This document shows, piece after piece, positions 24,463 through 29,556 of a stretch of DNA of 41,434 bases (the first letter of the stretch is position 1; each line of letters opens with the position of its first letter). The stretch lies in the NCBI RefSeq assembly GCF_905372525.1, contig NZ_CAJPPN010000021.1:1-41434 (forward strand). Reading direction: 5' to 3'. The position numbers and the translations under genes are program-made. Source of the DNA: an uncultured Porphyromonas sp. GTDB taxonomy: Bacteria; Bacteroidota; Bacteroidia; Bacteroidales; Porphyromonadaceae. The notes beneath the pieces are model-generated. The model saw only the letters and a list, made by a program, of their open reading frames with translations, did not search any database and had not been told where the DNA came from.

Positions 24463-25128
24463 TCAGGGATTCATTCCTATGCGACGGAGCCGTTTCGTAG
24501 CTGCATCCAGAGCCTTGATTTCCTCAGGAGTGAGATCACTTTTTGTCTTTTGGTAGAGGGATTCATAGCTGTAGGGATATCCTCCTATATAACACTCTAC
24601 AATCTCAGATGCAACCGTAAAATCGAAGACGGGGTATAGCCAAGCTCCCTTAGGGGTTACATGGACGATAAATAAGGGCTTCCCCTTAAATCTCCGCTCG
24701 TAAATAGAATTATCGAACTCCTCGAAAGCCTCTGTGAAGCGCTTGATCGGGGTGAAGCGAATGCTCTTCAGTCGTTCTCGGCTGAGCACAATGGGCTCTT
24801 CCTTGACGAAAAAACGCAACACACCGGTAAAGTAGCGATAGGGAACATAGTGGTAGCGGAAGAGTGCTAGGTCGATGGAGTCTTGTATGCCACGCCAGGC
24901 GGGACGCAGGCAGTCCCACCCCACAGCTTCTGATTGCTGAAAGCTCTTGTCTTTCCAGGCTTTCTTAAATTGCATATCAAAGTCTCTCCATGAGCCTGCT
25001 TGTCGGCTCTTGCTCCAGTGGTTCAGGAGGTAGACGGTGTCCACCTCCTGAGCCCTGAGGCTGGTGAAGCAAAAGCAACAGGCCAGGAGTAGGAGGATAC
25101 TACTCAATCTGATTGATCTTGTCTTCAT
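24463..25128 (-). CDS. Exported protein of unknown family, paralog 1 of 4
   Basis: The first copy in transcription order (221 residues) overlaps the 3' end of the metalloprotease frame by 29 bp, so the two were probably coupled in translation. The signal peptide (KTRSIRLSSILLLLACCFCF) lacks a proper lipobox (LACC), favouring signal peptidase I cleavage at LRAQ. It lacks the C-terminal Cys found in the other copies (ends RRIGMNP) and has F for C in YRYFTGV. Other family blocks are intact. Function is unknown; the adjoining protease and the shared export signal suggest a cell-envelope or secreted role. Confidence 0.8.
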   Translation of the reverse strand: MKTRSIRLSSILLLLACCFCFTSLRAQEVDTVYLLNHWSKSRQAGSWRDFDMQFKKAWKDKSFQQSEAVGWDCLRPAWRGIQDSIDLALFRYHYVPYRYFTGVLRFFVKEEPIVLSRERLKSIRFTPIKRFTEAFEEFDNSIYERRFKGKPLFIVHVTPKGAWLYPVFDFTVASEIVECYIGGYPYSYESLYQKTKSDLTPEEIKALDAATKRLRRIGMNP

Positions 25129-25861
25129 ACTCTTTCTTGTCTTTTTCTATCTGCCTTCGTTTTGGATCAGGGAGCTGTTTGTAGGCTCTGGTATCTTCTA
25201 GACCAATCCAGAAAAGAGCCTCACATTTATTCCTTGGGATCTCTCCACCGAAATGATTATAGATAATATCGACAAAGTCTTTCTGATAGTGAGGACCATA
25301 AAGTTCGTGGGTAAAGTGGTCTTTATTATCCTTAAACCTAGAGTAGTAGTCTGCTAGTCCTGGATAGTCTGAGGCATTGAATATCTGCTTTAACTCACCA
25401 ATGATGGATGATCTCCCCCCACAGCGGGAAAGCATTGTTGCGAACAAATGGGCATGCAGATACTCATGTAAGATTGATGTCGCTAAAACTTCAGGAGGAA
25501 GTTGGTTCACAAGCCTAGCATTGAAGACAATCTTCACCATATAATCCTTCGGTGGAATGGTATGGGCAACTATAGTCTTCCGTTTTCCATCTTCGGTCTT
25601 GCTATCCGGAATGTCCTCAACCTCAAGCCGCAAATGGGCAACAGACTTCTTTCCATCAAAGAACCTAGTGAACCTCTTCATGAGTTTGCTATCCTTCAAG
25701 AGTTTGGTATAATGGGGCATTACCTTAGAATCCTTGAATGAGGGCGTTACAAAAATCTCATCATTGAGCTTGTCCTCTGGGTCTGGATCTGGAGCGGGAG
25801 GAGTATAGTCTCCTCCACCTCCTCCGCCTCCATAACCGCCCCCATCACCTGAGTCATCCAC
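25100..25861 (-). CDS. C-terminal metalloprotease fragment (HEYLH)
   Basis: The downstream piece of the broken gene, counted from a GTG at 25861, gives 253 residues. It opens with a poly-glycine linker (GGGYGGGGGGG) and a Pro/Asp hinge. The protease part has the zinc motif HEYLH at 132-136 (25468-25454) within a helix, and a later HFTHELYGPHYQ segment that may supply the third ligand. No ATG precedes residue 48, and there is no signal peptide, so this piece is unlikely to be made and exported by itself. Base composition is clearly A/T-richer than in flanking genes. The end overlaps paralog 1 by 29 bp. Confidence 0.6.
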   Translation of the reverse strand: MDDSGDGGGYGGGGGGGDYTPPAPDPDPEDKLNDEIFVTPSFKDSKVMPHYTKLLKDSKLMKRFTRFFDGKKSVAHLRLEVEDIPDSKTEDGKRKTIVAHTIPPKDYMVKIVFNARLVNQLPPEVLATSILHEYLHAHLFATMLSRCGGRSSIIGELKQIFNASDYPGLADYYSRFKDNKDHFTHELYGPHYQKDFVDIIYNHFGGEIPRNKCEALFWIGLEDTRAYKQLPDPKRRQIEKDKKEYEDKINQIE

Positions 25862-26158
25862 AGGAGGAGGGAGTTTTTGATTCTTATCATCCTCATCATA
25901 TGGACCTGGTACCCATTCATACCAGCAACGTTCCTTCCACTCTAGATTGTCATCGCTTTCTGCACCAGCAGCATACTTGACGCATTTAGACCTAAGGGCT
26001 CTGAGGCCATCTTTGTCTGAGAAGATAGTTCCATCTTTGGGTTTTTTCTCGAGTGCGAATGTCGTGAAGTAGTCGAACCTCCACCATTCATCCTTCGGGA
26101 GATGGGACCTATGAATGAATTGGTATCGGAAAGTCGTATCTCCATGAAGGTGGAATAC

Positions 26159-26485
26159 CTAGAGTAGGTTAATCTCCTCAGGGCTCTTGCGCTCAAACAA
26201 GGGGATGAATACGAGAGTATCTATCCCCTGATCTGCGATGATAGCAGAGCCCCAGAGGGGACTTATTCCCCTCTGTGAGAACTGGGAGGCTAGGTTGGTG
26301 GTGTCATCGCGAAGCTGGAGTTGCCGAGCGATAGCATATAGCCTAGCATCGAGATTAGTCTCGAGGTTAAACGGAGAGTTTACGGGTGTCTCCCCTTGGG
26401 TAACCTCATCTTTCCTACAAGAGGAAAAGAGGGTCAATGCTCCTAGTAGGAGGAGTGCTATCCAGGAGCTGATAGTTCTGTTCAT
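26159..26485 (-). CDS. N-terminal lipoprotein fragment of the broken metalloprotease
   Basis: This 108-residue piece carries a lipoprotein signal peptide (MNRTISSWIALLLLGALTLF, then SSC) with an acidic start after the cysteine (RKDEVTQGE). The rest (SPLWGSAIIADQGIDTLVFIPL) resembles the N-terminal domain that precedes the Gly-rich linker in this protease family. The frame extends upstream to 26593, but the -7 box at 26568-26575 and the signal peptide both favour the ATG at 26485. It ends at the TAG discussed for the whole gene. Confidence 0.65.
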   Translation of the reverse strand: MNRTISSWIALLLLGALTLFSSCRKDEVTQGETPVNSPFNLETNLDARLYAIARQLQLRDDTTNLASQFSQRGISPLWGSAIIADQGIDTLVFIPLFERKSPEEINLL

Positions 26486-26567
26486 AGGACTGATAGTTAT
26501 ATGTAGAGTTAGACATGTACGTATGGTCATGGGGAGAGTGCTACTCGAATAGCATCCTCTACGACTA

Positions 26568-26575
26568 CAAATGTA
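26568..26575 (-). promoter_or_regulatory. Putative -7 promoter box for the metalloprotease-paralog operon
   Basis: The minus strand reads TACATTTG, an exact TAnnTTTG match about 83 bp before the ATG at 26485. No -33 element is clear. It appears to be the only promoter for all five genes to the left. Confidence 0.55.
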
Positions 26576-26671
26576 GTAAATTCTTCTTCCCATTATTCCC
26601 TCTAGTACAAGGTTGGATGAATGGCTTGAAGGTGCTATATGTCAGGTAGTTGTAAATGCCTGCTGAGTATA

Positions 26672-26705
26672 AGCCCCCTGGGAGATAGAGGTCTCTCAGG
26701 GGGCT
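26672..26705. terminator. Terminator-like hairpin in a divergent region
   Basis: AGCCCCCTGGGAGA (26672-26685) pairs with TCTCTCAGGGGGCT (26692-26705) over 14 positions with one G-U wobble; loop 6 nt. Neither annotated neighbour is transcribed into it, so its source transcript is unknown. Confidence 0.5.
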
Positions 26706-26780
26706 CGTCGTAGGTGTTGTTAGTTCAGGCTTCCTTGGAGGTCTTAGGGGATAGGGAGCTCTACCTGTAGAGGGTTTAGT

Positions 26781-26801
26781 CCCTCTCGCTCCACGAGAGG
26801 G
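26781..26801. other. Perfect 8-bp hairpin
   Basis: CCCTCTCG (26781-26788) and CGAGAGGG (26794-26801) pair perfectly around a 5-nt loop. Together with the hairpin at 26672-26705 it makes this intergenic stretch unusually structured. Confidence 0.45.
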
Positions 26802-26978
26802 TGAGCCTGCCCCACCTTAGGTTTTTCCTCGGGGGATTTCTTTCCCTAAGGATTCCTACAGCAAAGGGTAGAGGTGTGTCCCAATGCTTCGTCTATAACG
26901 AGTTCTGTATCAGAGATTCTAAGAGGGGCTAGAGGACATGCAAAGGAGCCCTAGAGAGGACATACTTAGAGCGAGGTA

Positions 26979-27044
26979 GTGTACACGCGTGTATACAGTT
27001 GTGTACACGTGGGTATACTATTGTGTACACACGTGTACACTTCT
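26979..27044. repeat. 66-bp element, three 22-bp GTGTACAC-type units (copy 2)
   Basis: Units start at 26979, 27001 and 27023 with the same 22-bp period and orientation as copy 1 at 3222-3287. The third unit reads GTGTACACACGTGTACACT. It differs from copy 1 at one base in that span. An 18-bp run of strict purine/pyrimidine alternation occurs in unit 3. The outer arms AGTGTACACG/CGTGTACACT are complementary over 10 bp. It lies about 210 bp upstream of bcp. Confidence 0.85.
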
Positions 27045-27185
27045 CCCTTCTAGGTAGGAGGTATATACTAGCTGAGTCACACCTAGGGTAGAGATACTTC
27101 TATCTTGGGTATGGGCTCCTCGATGACTTTGCCCTCGACCTCTAGTGGTTTCACGCGTCAGCCCTGTCCTAGTCCCCATAACCCA

Positions 27186-27216
27186 TTTACTATACCCTAG
27201 GTATTCCTTATATTTG
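27186..27216 (+). promoter_or_regulatory. Putative promoter of bcp-recA-gmk
   Basis: TATATTTG at 27209-27216 is an exact -7 match. TTTA at 27186-27189 is a near match to the -33 TTTG, with 19 bp between. The leader to the bcp ATG at 27256 is about 35 nt. Confidence 0.65.
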
Positions 27217-27255
27217 TAGAGATAAGTAACGAACGAACTAAAAGCAAAGCAAAAG

Positions 27256-27717
27256 ATGGCACTTCAGATAGGGGATCTCGTCCCCGACAGCCTAGGACTA
27301 GACCAAGATGGTGTAGAGGTACGTCGTAGTGACTACCCAGGCAAGAGGATTATCCTCTACTTTTATCCCAAGGACAATACCTCTGGCTGTACCGCTCAGG
27401 CCTGCAGCCTGCGTGACGGATACGCAGAGCTCCGTGAGGCAGGCTATGAGATCATCGGGGTCAGCCGAGATAGCGCTCGGAGTCACAAAGGCTTTATCGA
27501 GAAGCATCAGCTCCCCTTCCGACTCATCGCCGACACGGATGTACAGCTCAATGAGCTCTTCGGGACATGGATCGAGAAGAGTATGTATGGGCGTCGGTAT
27601 ATGGGTACCGAGCGCACAACTTTCGTCATCGATGAGGCGGGGCGCATAGAGCGTATCCTGCGTGGTAAGGAGGTCAATACCAAGGAGCATGCCCAGCAGA
27701 TCCTAGCGAGCAAGTAA
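27256..27717 (+). CDS. bcp: Thioredoxin-dependent thiol peroxidase (BCP peroxiredoxin)
   Basis: This 153-residue cytoplasmic peroxiredoxin of the BCP/PrxQ class reduces hydroperoxides using thioredoxin. The peroxidatic cysteine is C45 and the resolving cysteine C50 (NTSGCTAQACSLRD), the classic five-residue spacing. The conserved Arg lies in the GRRYMGTERTTFVID region. It is the first gene of a bcp-recA-gmk cluster with 23- and 24-bp gaps. Pairing an oxidant-defence gene with recA suggests shared expression under oxidative DNA damage, which is inference. Confidence 0.96.
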   Translation: MALQIGDLVPDSLGLDQDGVEVRRSDYPGKRIILYFYPKDNTSGCTAQACSLRDGYAELREAGYEIIGVSRDSARSHKGFIEKHQLPFRLIADTDVQLNELFGTWIEKSMYGRRYMGTERTTFVIDEAGRIERILRGKEVNTKEHAQQILASK

Positions 27718-27740
27718 CACATTACATATATACAAGTAGC

Positions 27741-28853
27741 ATGAGCGAAGAAATAAAGGAAAAGCCTACCAAGGCAAAGGACAAGGATAAGGGCCTCTCT
27801 CTCGAGGAGGCCAAGCGCAAGACCCTCAGTGTGGCACTGGCCAACATAGAGAAGGTACACGGCAAGGGCTCTGTGCTCAATATGGCAGAGCGTCCTACGG
27901 TAGATGTAGCAGCCATCCCCTCGGGGTCTATTGGCCTAGACGTCGCCCTCGGTGTAGGGGGCTATCCCCGTGGTCGTATCATCGAGATCTACGGCCCTGA
28001 GTCTTCGGGTAAGACCACGCTAGCTATCCACGCTATCGCAGAGGTGCAGAAGCAGGGCGGCTTCGCAGCGATCATCGACGCCGAGCATGCCTTTGACCCC
28101 GTCTATGCCGAGGCGCTGGGGGTGGATATGAGCAGCCTCTATATCTCCCAGCCCGACAACGGGGAGCAGGCTCTGGATATCGCCGAGCAGCTCATCCGCT
28201 CGGGGGCTATGGACCTCGTGATCATTGACTCCGTGGCGGCTCTCGTGCCTAAGGCCGAGATCGAGGGCGATATGGGCGAGGCCAAGGTCGGGCTACAGGC
28301 TCGCCTGATGTCGCAGGCCCTTCGCAAGATCACGGGGGCTATCAGCAAGTCCAATACGACCTGTATCTTCATCAACCAGCTACGTGAGAAGATCGGGGGC
28401 AACTCCTATGGTCCCTCGGAGACGACCACGGGGGGGAATGCCCTGAAGTTCTACGCCTCGGTGCGTCTGGATATCCGTCGTATCGGCCAGCTCAAGGATG
28501 GTGATGAGGTCTTCGGGAACACGACACGCGTACGGGTCATCAAGAATAAGGTCGCTCCCCCCTTCCGCGTCGCCGTCTTCGACATCCTCTACGGAGAGGG
28601 TATCTCCCGTATCGGTGAGATCATTGATCTAGCAGAGGCTGCTGATATTATCAAGAAGAGTGGCTCGTGGTATAGCTATGGCGAGACGAAGCTCGGACAG
28701 GGCAAGGAGAATGCCAAGCAGACCATTGAGGACAACCCCGAGCTCCAGGAGGAACTGACTCGCCTCGTCTTCGAGCGCCTCAAGGAGGGCCCCATCGGCA
28801 AGGACAAGAAGAAAAAGAAGTCCACGAAGGACGAGGACGAAGATGAGGAATAG
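27741..28853 (+). CDS. recA: Recombinase RecA
   Basis: RecA forms ATP-dependent filaments on single-stranded DNA for homologous recombination and SOS induction. The Walker A motif GPESSGKT is at 85-92, and the Walker B LVIIDSVAAL and L2 region (GGNALKFYASVRLDIRR) are intact. The N-terminus has a Lys-rich extension (about 20 residues) before the conserved core, and the C-terminus has a strongly charged tail (KKKKKSTKDEDEDEE), as in other Bacteroidetes. At 370 residues the length is normal. There is no SOS-box-like operator obvious in the 23-bp gap after bcp, so it likely depends on the bcp promoter. Confidence 0.98.
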   Translation: MSEEIKEKPTKAKDKDKGLSLEEAKRKTLSVALANIEKVHGKGSVLNMAERPTVDVAAIPSGSIGLDVALGVGGYPRGRIIEIYGPESSGKTTLAIHAIAEVQKQGGFAAIIDAEHAFDPVYAEALGVDMSSLYISQPDNGEQALDIAEQLIRSGAMDLVIIDSVAALVPKAEIEGDMGEAKVGLQARLMSQALRKITGAISKSNTTCIFINQLREKIGGNSYGPSETTTGGNALKFYASVRLDIRRIGQLKDGDEVFGNTTRVRVIKNKVAPPFRVAVFDILYGEGISRIGEIIDLAEAADIIKKSGSWYSYGETKLGQGKENAKQTIEDNPELQEELTRLVFERLKEGPIGKDKKKKKSTKDEDEDEE

Positions 28854-28877
28854 AGTCCCCCTCCGTACGAAGCTACT

Positions 28878-29447
28878 ATGGGTAAGCTAGTCGTCATCTC
28901 TGCACCCTCCGGCACGGGCAAGAGTACGCTCATCACACGCCTACGGGCAGAGCACCCCGAGCTGAGACTTCGCTTCTCTATCTCGGCTACTAGCCGTGCC
29001 CCACGGGGGACGGAGCGTGATGGGGTGGAGTACTACTTCTTCTCGCCCGAGGAGTTTAGGTCTCGGATAGAGGCAGGGGAGTTCCTCGAGTATGAGGAGG
29101 TCTACAGTGGTCGCTACTACGGCACACTACGTAGCGAGGTAGATCGGTGCCTGCAGGAGGGCGACAACCTCATCTTCGATGTGGACTATGTCGGAGCCTT
29201 GAATATCAAGAAGGCTTATGGAGCCTCTGCCCTGAGTATCTTCATCAAGCCCCCCAGCATCGAGGAGCTACGTCACCGCCTACAGGGACGCTCCACCGAC
29301 AGCGAGGAGGTCATCGAGGAGCGTGTCGCCAAGGCTGCACTTGAGCTAGAGCATGCCGAGGCCTTCGACGAGGCGCTCGTCAATGATGATCTCGAGACCT
29401 GCTATGGCGAGCTCTACCGACTCATCCATACCTTCCTCTCCGCCTAG
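28878..29447 (+). CDS. gmk: Guanylate kinase
   Basis: Gmk phosphorylates GMP to GDP with ATP in the cytoplasm. The P-loop SAPSGTGKST (K15) and the GMP-binding signature SATSRAPRGTERDGVEYYFF are intact, followed by the lid and the DVDYVGALNIKKAY segment. At 189 residues it is full length. It starts 24 bp after recA and is followed by a strong convergent terminator. Confidence 0.96.
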   Translation: MGKLVVISAPSGTGKSTLITRLRAEHPELRLRFSISATSRAPRGTERDGVEYYFFSPEEFRSRIEAGEFLEYEEVYSGRYYGTLRSEVDRCLQEGDNLIFDVDYVGALNIKKAYGASALSIFIKPPSIEELRHRLQGRSTDSEEVIEERVAKAALELEHAEAFDEALVNDDLETCYGELYRLIHTFLSA

Positions 29448-29471
29448 AGTATATCTGGCCTAGAGCTATTA

Positions 29472-29526
29472 CGACCAGCCCCCTCATGAGCGAGACCTTA
29501 GTCTCGACCCATGAGGGGGCTGGTCG
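29472..29526. terminator. Nested hairpin terminator between gmk and the GH92 gene
   Basis: A perfect 17-bp outer stem (CGACCAGCCCCCTCATG 29472-29488 with CATGAGGGGGCTGGTCG 29510-29526) encloses an inner 6-bp hairpin, CGAGAC-CTTA-GTCTCG. It lies between convergent genes and can serve both. Only GCTTTG follows on the plus strand. Confidence 0.8.
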
Positions 29527-29556
29527 CTTTGTTGGGGTATGGCCTTCTGCCGGGGG

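Larger units (their letters stand above)
22372..25128 (-). repeat. Tandem array of four paralogous genes
   Basis: Four genes of 221-224 codons follow each other with gaps of only 22-28 bp. They share long identical blocks (for example LRPAWRGIQDSIDL, FVKEEPI, GKPLFIVHV, RRIGM) separated by divergent segments. Their 3' flanks alternate: genes 1 and 3 end in a spacer with ATAAGTAGTTTTATCG, genes 2 and 4 in GCCGTGAGTTTCTACTCG. This A-B-A-B pattern points to duplication of a two-gene block, with later exchange. Confidence 0.88.
25100..26485 (-). pseudogene. Lipoprotein zinc metalloprotease gene interrupted by in-frame TAG
   Basis: One reading frame runs from an ATG at 26485 (MNRTISSWIALLLLG, lipobox FSSC) to a stop at 25100, broken only by a TAG at 26161-26159 (codon 109 of 461). 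After the TAG the frame stays open for 100 codons with no ATG before a GTG at 25861. The translation there is protein-like (TFRYQFIHRS, EWWRFDYFTTF, CWYEWVPGP), followed by a Gly-rich linker and the HEYLH protease domain. This layout (Cys lipoprotein, N-terminal domain, GGGGGG linker, HExxH) fits a Bacteroidetes family of secreted metalloprotease-like lipoproteins. The simplest reading is a recent nonsense mutation. Stop-codon read-through or a sequencing error would also explain it. TAG is an ordinary stop in neighbouring genes such as waaA, porT and lspA. Confidence 0.8.
26576..27208. other. Long divergent intergenic region with hairpins and a repeat
   Basis: The region separates the minus-strand protease-paralog operon from plus-strand bcp. 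It holds a terminator-like hairpin (26672-26705), a second hairpin (26781-26801), a possible wider pairing of CCTTAGG with CCTAAGG (about 26815-26860) and the second copy of the 66-bp triple repeat (26979-27044). No open frame looks coding. An unannotated structured RNA is possible. Confidence 0.5.

Noticed and set aside
25100..26485. Reassigned genetic code with TAG read as an amino acid
   Set aside because: Several intact genes in the window (waaA, porT, lspA, susC) end in TAG at normal family length.
22372..26593. Integrated mobile element around the low-GC island
   Set aside because: No integrase, transposase, tRNA target or flanking direct repeats were seen; composition alone is only suggestive of transfer.
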